A DNA stretch of 64,000 nucleotides from assembly GCA_024509875.1 (NCBI GenBank), contig JAMPIV010017568.1, forward strand, positions 124,001 to 188,000, in the 5' to 3' direction. Below, one piece after another: positions 34,213 through 43,450 of the stretch (within the stretch, counting starts at the first letter, position 1; every line of letters begins with the position of its first letter). The notes beneath the pieces are model-generated. The model saw nothing but the letters and a program-made list of their open reading frames with translations, searched no databases and was not told the DNA's origin. This stretch comes from Oreohelix idahoensis. Taxonomy: Eukaryota; Mollusca; Gastropoda; Stylommatophora; Oreohelicidae. The position numbers were made by a program, and so were the translations under genes.

Positions 34213-37200
34213 CTGGCATCCTGAACCCAGCTAACAAAAAACACAAAACAGTCTCTGTTATGGAATCCCTAGGTTAAATTTAAAACAAAAAATTGTTTTG
34301 TCTCGTTTAGGCGAGGTGCGCACCATTTAACCAAGAAACAGGATCCGTCTATTATATTAGGGCGCATGTCCAAATGTTACAGACCTTGTGGTCTGGTTTT
34401 CCAGTAACACCCTAGGAAAAGGAAGAAGACTCAAACACAGAGAAAAGAGAACTTGAGACAGAAATAATATGGATAAAGAAACTTGAAAGGAACTAGACCA
34501 GACATCACACGCTGCACGCAGAGCTTTGCATGAAGTAAAAGAAGACGTTAAGTTTCCGCGGGAAGGAGAATGGGAAAAAAAAAGAGGCGAGGGGGGAAGA
34601 AATATTGTGGAATCTGGCTTGAGATGTTTCCATTGGGATCATTTTCATGTCTCGCCAAAGATTAGTCAAGTCTTGCTCGCGACAGTTCTGGGCCATGTCA
34701 CGAGCCAAAGTGAGTAAAACTCGCTGATCCCGTATAAAGCAATGCACGCTTGGCGTGCTGACACGAGATGTTGCTTTTACAAATTCGGCAGATTTTTTTC
34801 CACCCCTGATTTTCAAGTCATAAACTTTCCAGACAATAATGGACTTTGCGCGGGTATTTATAAACGTTCCCGAAACTTTTATAAAGCAACGAGCACACAT
34901 CCGTCAAAACAATGACAAGGATAAATTAAAGCCAACGTTCTAATCCTGCGGAATCTTCAGCTCGTTTAGAAAACTGAGGATCCATCTCGGAGACTCATTT
35001 TCTTGACTCCGAACACAGTTACTTTAAATATTTGTAAACGTTTGGAAAATAATTTTAATGTTTTGATTACTTCTTATCAAGGGATGTAATCTCTCTCTCT
35101 CTCCTCTCCGCCCGATTTTTTGTGTGTCTACTTCTGGCGAGGCGCGTTCCTTTCAACCTATGTGGTTATATCAGAGCGCATTTACCATCCAAAAATAAAG
35201 TCAACTCTGTTGACTGCTAACCCGATCAGCGTTGATAGATACTAAGTCCTGAAGAGGACCAACATTATCTATCTGCTAGGACAAAGCCCTAAACAGGACT
35301 CACCAGCTACGCCAACGCTTGAGTTAGTTAAGGTAGAGTGATTATTCTACTTATTCTTCTCCGCCCGATCCCTTTGCGATGTCCATGTAACAGGGAGTTC
35401 GAGTGTCAAGAATCCGTTTTCAAACATTTGCATAAAGGAAATTAACGGACTTATAATTTAAATCAAAGGGCGAAAATCCATGACTTATAAGTTTATAATC
35501 AAAGGGCGATAATCCATAATACAATGATCAACAGTAGTGTTTTACGCCCCTTGAGAAAAAGTCGTTTTCTTAGTTTGGAGTTTTAGAGTGGGGTTTTGTT
35601 TTTCTAAGTGAGTTCGGCTGCGAGACTGAAGGTCCACGGGTTTTAGTGAGTTTTCGAGACAAATTGATCTAGAAAGTTCAGGAAAAATTATTGGTGTAAA
35701 TCATGGTACAAAATTAATTTAGTCAGATTTTGAAGCCCGTTAGCGTAGGTTCAGTAGAATGGGTCCTCTCCCAAGTGTGTGTAATTGATAGCATTTTATA
35801 AGTGATTGACGCAGTCGAGAGTTATTATCGGGGGATAAGTCCAAATGAGTTGGCTTGCTTCTGTGGTCACAGAAAAGTTTAAAATTATTCCCCAGCCGCT
35901 CGATCGCTTATATATCACAAATGACAGTTCTGTCCAGTATTCTGAGGACAGATTGACAGTGTTGCCAGTTCAAGACTATGTGTTTTTGCAAGATTAACAA
36001 GTACGTTGAGATTGTACCAAAATATGAAAAACTGTTTAGTACATGACAAGCACGATAGACAGCAGCTAGTCCTGAGAAGTAAGAAATGACAGACCTTGGC
36101 AAATTTTCATCCCTGTCGGTCAGGGCAGTATCATCTAAGATATGCCAAGTTGGAACCGAAAAATATCAGAACAATTTGAAAACACAATGTTGCCATATGA
36201 AGAATATAGAGAACATAAGAAAATATTGACAGCAGTAGTTTTTTCGAAGTCGTGACCACCAGAGCAAAAATAGAGACAGTTACTGAAGCAACATGAGCGA
36301 ACGAGAGAGCAAGACATTTGTATAATTAATTGAATTGAATTTGTTGCTGTATCAACTCCCAACCTTAGAGGAAGGTTGGGCTCATCATTTCACAGGCACC
36401 ACTTTATTTTGTGTAAATAAAGTTTCACCATTGTTTTGCTACTGCTGTCTCTGAGTGAAGTCCTTCGCCAACTCGTGACATCATTTATTATTTTCTTTGT
36501 CAGTTGTGGACTGTTGTCGTGTAGCCAACGTTTAACACCACCATACATAATTAAGCTCCTTACTGGGTAGTGATACGAACCCTATACGATCAACAAGAAG
36601 AGTAAAATAGAGAAGTAGGGAATAGTAGACAGTCACCATCATCAGCGCATATGCCAACGGCCGCATCCAATTCAACCACAATAAATTATCGTTATGTATA
36701 GTTATTAGATATTTTGCTGGCGATTTTTCTACTTATTTTGTAAAATAAAATAAATATATACTGCCTCTTTTTAAATTTAATTTTAAAAAATAATGCAAAA
36801 GAATCGTTCCTTACTATACCTTTAAGTTAGTTTTTCTTAAACACAAGTAAAGAGAAAAAAAAATGTTAAATTCTCTACGCAGGGTCTTTAATATTTGAAC
36901 ATGTGTTTTGGTTGAACGAGGCGTGCCTCACTAAAAGGAGGCCAAATTTACTTAAGAAGAAGAAGATGTTTTAGGGATCCAAAGTTTTTATTGTTAGACA
37001 ATGCATTAAAAAACAGAAAATAAATAATTGATACATTATTTAATGATTCCGTCATTACTATAATATCAATTAGTGTGCGGTATGACCAATTACTGATTAC
37101 TGATAATTGACCATGCACTTTTCTTCTAATCAATAGAATGTCAATTCAATTCAATACCCTTTAGCTCCCCAAGGAGCATAGGCCTTCAACAAACACATGC

Positions 37201-37368
37201 CAAGTCCTCCTGTCTTGTGCCATCCGCTCAAGTTCTTTCCATATTTTCCTCAATAGAATGTATGAGCCATTTATTTTTTGTGTTTTAGTGCGCCTTAACA
37301 AAAAATTTTTTAAAAGTAGATCCTTAAAACATGTCTTTCTTTACTTGTTTAATTATTTAAACCAGGGG
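34213..37368. other. Non-coding stretch with a dispersed repeat family
   Basis: Two segments, about 34,303-34,395 and 35,130-35,195, share a motif family with 38,818-38,918: GGCGAGG(T/A/C)GCG followed about 40-60 bases on by (TTAG/TCAG)GGCGCAT or AGCGCAT. No gene recognised. The short frames at 34.5-34.9 and 35.9-36.4 kb have no domains I know. Confidence 0.45.
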
Positions 37369-37375
37369 CGTCCAA

Positions 37376-37425
37376 CCTTTTAAAGGTGCGGGCCGCATTG
37401 ACAGTTTAGGCAGTTCCCGGAAGTC
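37376..37425 (+). mobile_element. hAT-like terminal sequence (partial)
   Basis: CAGGGGCGTCCAACCTTTTA followed by AAAGGTGCGGGCCGC is very like the terminal inverted repeat and subterminal sequence of Charlie-type hAT transposons (CAGGGGTGTCCAA-type ends). Only one end is recognised. The element is interrupted by the LINE tail at 37,442 and may resume at 37,651. Confidence 0.55.
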
Positions 37426-37441
37426 GAACTTTAATAAAATT

Positions 37442-37634
37442 GTGGCACTGATAAAATGACTGCTGAACATCTGCTTCAAAGTTGCCCCTTATATGTGGTA
37501 CAGAGAAAGTGCGTATGGCCGACGCCAGCTCCTTTCGTGGAAAAGCTTTACGGGGATTCAAATAACCTCAAACTGACTACTGCTTTCTTTGAGAACATTC
37601 AAGTGGACGTCTGAGAATGTACGAAGAAGAAGAA
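37442..37634 (+). mobile_element. 5'-truncated LINE 3' end with 16-bp target duplication
   Basis: Flanked by GAACTTTAATAAAATT at 37,426-37,441 and 37,635-37,650, a perfect 16-bp duplication. The insert encodes only the extreme C-terminus of an I/jockey-like LINE (MTAEHLLQSCPLYVV, then LYGDSNNL) and ends in a GAAGAAGAAGAA tail. This is a textbook abortive target-primed reverse transcription product. The C-terminal block resembles that at 13.9-14.1 kb but is a different family. Confidence 0.87.
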
Positions 37635-37650
37635 GAACTTTAATAAAATT

Positions 37651-37727
37651 TTAGACGTAACCTTACAATTGTCACAGGATTGTCTCCCCGAAACTTAGAG
37701 AAAATAACCAGGAGAGAGGAGTGGGTG
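37651..37727. other. Continuation of the hAT-like sequence, uncertain
   Basis: Follows the LINE insert and precedes the minisatellite. It contains TTAGACGTAACC, and I cannot see a matching terminal repeat. Confidence 0.3.
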
Positions 37728-37896
37728 AAAGGTGTGACAAGATGACCTAGGTTGGGGAAAGCATAAACAAAGGTGTGACAAGATGACCTAAGGTTGGGGA
37801 AAGCATAAACAAAGGTGTGACAAGATGACCTAAGGTTGGGGAAAGCATAAACAAAGGTGTGGCAAGATGACCTAAGGTTGGGGAAAGCATAAACAA
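37728..37896. repeat. 42-bp minisatellite, 4 copies
   Basis: The unit AAAGGTGTGACAAGATGACC plus TAAGGTTGGGGAAAGCATAA plus AC occurs four times. The first copy is one base shorter, and the last has GGCAAG for GACAAG. The minus-strand repeat peptide (FMLSPTLGHLVTPL) is a by-product of the period. Confidence 0.95.
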
Positions 37897-38702
37897 TAGA
37901 AAATGAAAATATAAGCGCGCTGCAAGGATGGTCGAGTGTGTAGTGCCCGAGAGAATGAAGAAAAAAAAACAGAGACGGAATAATTTCATCACAACAATTA
38001 TAAGATAGAGTTAGTAAAAATGTAAATAATGAACTAAAGAAGCATTTGTTGGTTATACTTTAACAAAGTAATAAATTAAACTATTTAATTCTTAAGATGC
38101 AAATTATTTTAATTTAGCTAACTAATGTCAGTATTACTAATTAACTTACATGTATGTTAAATAATTTCATAATGGAAAATGGTTTGCCTCTTCTTCATCT
38201 ATTATAATTTCACTTATTTGCTATTTCTGAACTCTGCTGTGATACTTTAAAAATGATCATTGTGCAATGCTATTTAGTCTGAGAGAGTTGATGCAATCAG
38301 CTCTAACGTGACCGATGTGACCATCATACTGAGTTGAGTGCTTCGTGCTGCAGCGTCTATTGATATAGTGTTTATGGAATATCGCAATTGTGTCTTGACA
38401 AATTAGACATAAAACATATCCACTAAGCTCAACAACGAAGAAAGCATTTGTGCAACTAACTTTGAAAACACGACACTCACAATCAATGTTCTCTTTCTTA
38501 CTTGAACTTGATGACACCATTTTTGGTAATAGAATATTAACTGAATAATAGTTGTTCGAAACGATCATCATCTCTGCCCAGCAAAATCCATTTTTGAATA
38601 CAATATACATTTTATTAAGTTTAACCACATAATGCAAGGCTCACAAGAAATTTGGTCAAAATTAGAGCTGTGTTTAAAACAAAAGGCTCGCTGAACTTGC
38701 AG

Positions 38703-39012
38703 TTTGAAGAGACACGTTGATTTAAACGGCACATCACTTTTCACCACCCGATGTCCGCTCCATCAAAAACGGAACACAATGTATATTCGCAGCTCATCAT
38801 TAAGAAAAAAATGTTTTGGCGAGGAGCGGCCTGTTAAATATAGACATACAGACTGCCGATTATATTAGGGCGCATGTCAAATATACAAGACCTAGTGGTC
38901 TGGACATCATTCCCTTAATTTAAAAGCATTACTTTTAGACAGTTATTTTAACTTTATTTGGTATATTGTATAAATCGGTTGGGTCAAATGCCACCCGAAA
39001 CTTGATAGATTA
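38703..39012. repeat. Mosaic of three dispersed repeats
   Basis: About 38,703-38,800 matches 18,625-18,722; about 38,818-38,918 matches 34,303-34,395 (both with TATTAGGGCGCATGTC and GTGGTCTGG); about 38,945-39,012 matches 33,120-33,190. The second and third occur around 33.1-34.4 kb in the reverse order, which suggests parts of one larger decayed element. Confidence 0.6.
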
Positions 39013-39241
39013 ATGATATTACTCAATTTGCACCAAGACTGGACACATTTTCAGCTGTATGCGATGAATGAAAAATAGAAATTATTTTACTTCAACGATT
39101 TAAAACCTGACACATTTTCATAACAATTTTGATCTTAAATAAAAGTTGTTAATGAAATGTCTTGAAATCATTCATGTTGACCGTTTTGGCAACCGTCGCT
39201 CCCTCTAACACCTTTACATTGGAATTCTTATATCATTAATA

Positions 39242-39282
39242 GGGGGGTTGGGGGTGGGGGGGGGGGGGGGGGGGGGGGGGGG
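39242..39282. repeat. Poly(G) tract
   Basis: About 41 bases, nearly all G, with two short interruptions at its start. On the complementary strand it gives a proline run in an otherwise meaningless frame. Confidence 0.95.
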
Positions 39283-40599
39283 AGAGAAGTTTGTATCGGC
39301 GAGTAAAATAGAGTTGGCAACTTAACTCGCTCTATTAATAAAGCTGACGTGATGATGTCAAATAGCGATTGGGTCGTTTGGTGCAGGACGAAAAACCCAT
39401 ATAGACATGTCATCTTGATTTATGCTCCTAATGTAACCACGACTACAGCCGCCCCCCCCCCCCCTCCCCTTTACAGGAAACTTGTACCAAACGTTCATGT
39501 GCACTTGTAGCTGTGGTTTGTGTAGTTTACATGATGATGCTACCAGACGTATTCACATTAATAGCCTTGTACTACATGCTTGAGGGAGCAGTAGCAATAT
39601 TCTTTCTTTATGTCATCAGAGACCCCCCGGGGACCACAGGGGCATTCACACACATACACATACACACACACGCACACATACACATACACACACACGCACA
39701 CATACACATACATACACACACACACGTACATGACATAAACGCATAGGCCAACTGAAGTCTCATATTTATTGTTAACTTGCAAGGGTAATCACAATTTTAA
39801 TGCACTTCCTGCCGCACATTAACAAGTATCTAACTTGATTTTGTTCATGAAATATGGGCAATGGGCACAACAGTCTATGAGCATTTGATCAGTAGTCGCC
39901 ATGTTTTGTTTGTTGAGTGTTAGCCTTGTAAATTCCGCGACAGGTAGATTTCTCCATTCTTTTATATTGTCAACCGATTTATCTTTCTTATAGCCCTGCC
40001 TTCTTTGGCTTGGTCCTAAGCCTTAAAGGAAAATCTTTGGTACCCAGGGTGATCTTGACATGTTGCCATACCGTATGAGCCTGCGTCTCTTTATTGCTGT
40101 TAGAAGGGATCCGGCGGTCCCATAGCTGTGTCAAATCTGTTCATTTGTTACACCGTCCATGTACGGCTTTCCTGGACGTCTTATTTACCTGTCTGTATTC
40201 TTTTATTTAAATCTGGCAAACTAGGCTAAAGCAGCCGTGTCACATAAGTGGATAGTTGCACGAATTCCGTTATCCAACTCAGTCTGTAAGTAGACATGGT
40301 AGAGAAATTTGTAGACGTTACGTCCATTTTGGAAACTTGTGAAATACATCCTCCAGTCTTGGTAGTGAATATTTTTATTTTCACATGAAAGTGGAGCTTG
40401 ATGGCGATTTTGAAGTTACCGCATATTCTGACAAACCCATTTCACTCAGCACAAGTACAAGTGTTGCCTAAATTACTAGCCTGAATTGATTTGACAGTTC
40501 CTGCTACAGTTTGCCGTGCAAGTCATTTCTTAACGGCTTTCTCTCTCCCCCCCCCCCCCCCCCCCCCCTCTTTTGGAAGGGGGTCAAAAGGCACGTTTC

Positions 40600-40879
40600 T
40601 GTTACTTTTCGGTTGTCGAGTGCCCTCTCGGCGTTGTACTGGCGACCAGGTGTTCATGGTTCAAACCCGGGCGTCAGCGTTTGAAGAAATGTTTACGGCC
40701 GGAAATTTGACTGAATAACCTGAACGGCTCCTGTGATAAACCCTCTGTGGATGGGAAGGAGCGAAGCTCCTGACCGGGTTGGAAGGAAAGTCCTCAGGTT
40801 CCCCAGCCTCGCAATGACATGTCATAGGGCCGAAGGGCTGAAAACCCAAGTGCCGCTGGTTAAAAAAAAAAAAAAAAAA
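40600..40879 (+). mobile_element. tRNA-derived SINE, copy 1
   Basis: The head has a diverged tRNA-like region ending with box B-like GGTTCAAACCC (about 40,659-40,669). The body is shared with copy 2: TTGACTGAATAACCTGAACG, GTGGATGGGAAG, CTGACCGGGTTGGAAGGAAA, CCCCAGCCTCGCAA and GCCGCTGGT. It ends in an A19 tail (40,862-40,879). The box A region is degraded. The left border is approximate. Confidence 0.8.
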
Positions 40880-40886
40880 TTTCCTA

Positions 40887-41153
40887 GGGAGCCGCGCTGG
40901 TGTAATGGTTACCACATTGCGCTGGCGATCAGGTGTTCAAGGTTCAAGTCCGGGCATTTTTAGAAGTGTCATCGACCTGGATTTTGACTGAATAACCTGA
41001 ACGGTTCCTGAGATAAACTCTCTGTGGATGGGAAGAAGCTAAGCGCCTGACCGGGTTGGAAGGAAATTCCACAGGCTCCCCAGCCTCGCAAATGACATGT
41101 CATTGGTCCGAAGGGCGGAAAGCCCACGTGCCGCTGGTAAATAAAATAAAATT
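40887..41153 (+). mobile_element. tRNA-derived SINE, copy 2, with target duplication
   Basis: Flanked by ATTTCCTA at 40,879-40,886 and 41,154-41,161. The head has box A-like TGGTGTAATGGTTACC (about 40,899) and box B-like GGTTCAAGTCC (about 40,940), good RNA polymerase III internal promoter matches. The body matches copy 1, and the tail is AAATAAAATAAAATT. It inserted just behind the poly(A) tail of copy 1 in the same orientation. Confidence 0.88.
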
Positions 41154-41161
41154 ATTTCCTA

Positions 41162-41721
41162 CTCACTAGCCACAAGTCTCTTTTTTATTATTTATTTCTG
41201 TGTTCACCCATTCATAACTTAGACCAACCAATGCAAATGCGGTTCATTTTCTTCTGCGTTCAACTAAACATACGTATTTCGGCCTTTGTGCATTATTTGG
41301 CTTATCTTTATCTATCTATAAATAAATAAAATGAAAAAAATGTCTTTCGTGCTGTTATCTGATAACTCCAGAACGGCTGAACCGATTGTGATGCGGTTTT
41401 CACTGCGTATCGGTCATTTCTCAGGGAAGGATTTAAGGTAAATATCGTCAAGATACAACATCATGAGTCTGAGCAGTTAATTTATCTTCGCACCATTCAT
41501 TCTTATTTCAAGGGACTTCATTCATTCTTATCCAAAGGGGCAAGGGACGTAACTTATAAACTATATAAGTCATAATGTTTATTCTTTTTCGTTAAACTTA
41601 CAAAAAGTGGGTTGCTTCCAATATGTAAGTTATTTAAGCAAAAAGTTGTGACAAGAAAACTTTAAATAATACACAGCTATATAGAGATGTGAATAAAATC
41701 AATCTTTGCGTTGCAATTGTT
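41162..41721. other. Non-coding stretch upstream of the U2-like sequence
   Basis: No gene seen. About 41,300-41,440 includes a phrase, CTCCAGAACGGCTGAACCGA, that recurs in repeats of many invertebrate genomes. I note it as a probable old repeat without naming a family. Confidence 0.4.
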
Positions 41722-41787
41722 ATGCAAATTTTGTAAGGCAGGCTTGCTGACAATAAAGGTTTGATAACTACTTGCCTTTCTAAAGTG
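41722..41787 (+). promoter_or_regulatory. Possible snRNA-type promoter elements (octamer and PSE-like)
   Basis: A perfect octamer ATGCAAAT lies at 41,722-41,729, and CTTGCCTTTCTAAAGTG at about 41,771-41,787, which resembles a proximal sequence element and lies about 40-55 bases upstream of the U2-like start (about 41,825). In vertebrate U2 genes an octamer-containing distal element and a PSE near -55 direct transcription. The octamer is closer here than in vertebrates, and both motifs could be chance in AT-rich DNA. Confidence 0.3.
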
Positions 41788-41824
41788 TCAGAAAAGTTCG
41801 ATTAATTCTCAGCAATGTAGAGTT

Positions 41825-41849
41825 ATTCTTCTCGGCCTTTTGGCCAAGA
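41825..41849 (+). ncRNA. U2 snRNA 5' end (stem-loop I), truncated
   Basis: TTCTCGGCCTTTTGGCCAAG (41,829-41,848) matches the very conserved start of U2 snRNA (TTCTCGGCCTTTTGGCTAAG) with one substitution. The change pairs better in the hairpin than the usual base. The match stops at about 41,849, where the LINE begins. Either a U2 gene or pseudogene was invaded here, or the LINE's target was a U2-headed repeat like those at 47.76-48.71 kb. No U2 body (branch-point recognition region, Sm site) is found in the window. Confidence 0.75.
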
Positions 41850-41866
41850 AAGGAAATATTTATAAA

Positions 41867-43063
41867 ATGTCTGCACCATCTGTGCCAATTTTTACTCTGA
41901 ATATGGAGAAAGATTTAGAGGGAGGTGAGCTACACAAAAAAGGAACACTCGTTATTACTGTGACAGGGCCACAAGCAAACAGGGCCTCCTATTCTTTGAT
42001 AGCCAGCATACTGGCTGGACCAGCGAGAGTTGGCACAAGTGGCATCGCCACGTTATATAGATTTGCGAGCCCGTTTAAGTGGTTTGCTACACTGACAACA
42101 GCAGCACAAATGCAACATTATGCGGGCCTGCACGGCAAAAAATTTGAGTGGTCAAACCCACAAATGAGTGTTTACATAGAACACTTGGACAAGGAGAAGT
42201 CCAAGGGACTATTTAATTGGATGCCTCCGACCATCAAAGCAGAGGCGGTACAGCGACTGGCAGCAGCAGTGACGGGGGACAGAGAAGCGGAAGTTTCAAG
42301 AGTGAAAACCGCCCACGATAAGTGGAATTTCTTGTATAAACCCTCCGCACAACAGATAACCCACTTTGTACAACTTAAGATGGAGGGTCCGGTTGAAAAG
42401 TTTCAACGGGTGTGGGTGTCCCTACCCGGAAGGAGGATTGAATGTTCTATTTGTGGGGAGGACACTCACTGGGTGAGTCAGTGTCCCAAGAAGCGGGCCC
42501 CCAACAATAAGGTGAAGATAACTAGGGAAGAAGAAGCTGTCAGGAATAAAACACCAGCGGAATTAAATTGCCGGGAAGAGAGCCCCGCATCAGAAAGCCC
42601 AGCAGAAGAGAGCCCTGAATTAGGGAGCCCCGGACCAGAATCTGCCACGAACGAACCAGACTTTCAGGATGTGCTCTCCAGAAGAGGGGAGAGAAACAGG
42701 AAAAGACTTTTGTTCCAGGCAGCAGGGCCTGTTAAAACGAAGGAGGTGAAGCGAAGCAGCAGCAAGTCGCCAGGCAAGTTGTCTCCAAGTAGGGAAGCCC
42801 TACCGCCATCACCTAGGGCGGCTACCTCAGAACCCTCCCCGAGGAAGAACGTGCCGACACCTTTGGTCGACGAGCGTGAGACGTCCAGACCAAGCAGCCC
42901 TAGAGGATCACCAAGATCTGAAATTCCAGAGGCGCCAACGCCAATGAATACTCAGGTGAGCTGGGCGGCAGCATCAGCAGATGATGACGGGATGGAAGCC
43001 GCGTTGTCGCCAGCAGACCTGTTCATCGACGGGAAGATATTTGAAGACATAAGCGACGGATGA
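41867..43063 (+). CDS. LINE ORF1: nucleic-acid chaperone-like Gag protein with zinc knuckle
   Basis: 398 codons from ATG 41,867 to TGA. The frame is also open upstream through the U2 sequence, but there is no earlier ATG. The protein begins MSAPSVPIFTLNMEKD. The N-terminal half (to about residue 185) has no motif I know but looks folded. A single CCHC knuckle CSICGEDTHWVSQC (spacing C-x2-C-x4-H-x4-C) follows at about residues 188-201. The C-terminal 190 residues are a low-complexity tail rich in Ser, Pro and Glu (repeated ESPASESPAEESPE-type units) and basic patches, probably disordered. In Tx1/L1-type elements ORF1 binds the element RNA in a ribonucleoprotein particle. There are no stops or frameshifts. 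Its TGA overlaps the ATG of the next frame (ATGA at 43,060-43,063). Confidence 0.85.
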   Translation: MSAPSVPIFTLNMEKDLEGGELHKKGTLVITVTGPQANRASYSLIASILAGPARVGTSGIATLYRFASPFKWFATLTTAAQMQHYAGLHGKKFEWSNPQMSVYIEHLDKEKSKGLFNWMPPTIKAEAVQRLAAAVTGDREAEVSRVKTAHDKWNFLYKPSAQQITHFVQLKMEGPVEKFQRVWVSLPGRRIECSICGEDTHWVSQCPKKRAPNNKVKITREEEAVRNKTPAELNCREESPASESPAEESPELGSPGPESATNEPDFQDVLSRRGERNRKRLLFQAAGPVKTKEVKRSSSKSPGKLSPSREALPPSPRAATSEPSPRKNVPTPLVDERETSRPSSPRGSPRSEIPEAPTPMNTQVSWAAASADDDGMEAALSPADLFIDGKIFEDISDG

Positions 43064-43449
43064 ACATGTCCTTGCAAGTTTTTCTTCCCTGCACTGGGGC
43101 CCAGTGTGTGATGTATCAAGTTTCAAGCTTTGAGCAGGTGAGACGAGCGAGAGGGTTTATGACGAACGGTGCACGTGAAGGCACGCCGGAGCTGCACCCC
43201 GAAGTTACCCTCCCCTTTGAGCCTGTGAGAAGCTTGACCAATAGACCGCCAGTGCGTGGGAAGATGTGCCCCCTCAAACAGACCCAAGTACAGAGGTCAA
43301 CAAGAGAAATAAAGAAAATAATGTATTTTAATTCAGTAAAGTATGCCAACACCCATAGTTTAGGTGTGGTGTTAAAATGTTTTATTATGAGTTGTGTTAT
43401 TGTAAATAGTTTTTTGATAATTAGTTTGTTCGCAAATACACACACTTAA
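43060..43449 (+). CDS. Small intermediate ORF of the LINE, hydrophobic C-terminus
   Basis: 129 codons, starting in an ATGA overlap with the ORF1 stop and ending in TAA one base before the ORF2 ATG. I do not recognise the protein. It has a basic, proline-containing N-terminal region and a strongly hydrophobic stretch near the C-terminus (about residues 102-124, VVLKCFIMSCVIVNSFLIIS), a plausible single membrane segment. The exact abutting with both neighbours would suit coupled termination-reinitiation through three frames. It may instead be a spacer that is merely open: composition turns AT-rich in its second half, and Tx1 elements are normally described with two ORFs. Confidence 0.4.
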   Translation: MNMSLQVFLPCTGAQCVMYQVSSFEQVRRARGFMTNGAREGTPELHPEVTLPFEPVRSLTNRPPVRGKMCPLKQTQVQRSTREIKKIMYFNSVKYANTHSLGVVLKCFIMSCVIVNSFLIISLFANTHT

Positions 43450-43450
43450 C

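Larger units (their letters stand above)
37897..40599. other. Non-coding stretch with homopolymers and CA repeats
   Basis: Holds the mosaic of dispersed repeats at about 38,690-39,012, a G-run (39,242-39,282), C-runs (39,451-39,464 and about 40,549-40,567) and an imperfect CA/CG-CA array (about 39,646-39,727). No gene recognised. Confidence 0.5.

Noticed and set aside
40600..41153. Genuine tRNA genes at the two tRNA-like heads
   Set aside because: Box A and box B are present, but no complete acceptor stem closes after the T-arm. The sequence runs on into a shared SINE body and A-rich tail with target duplications.
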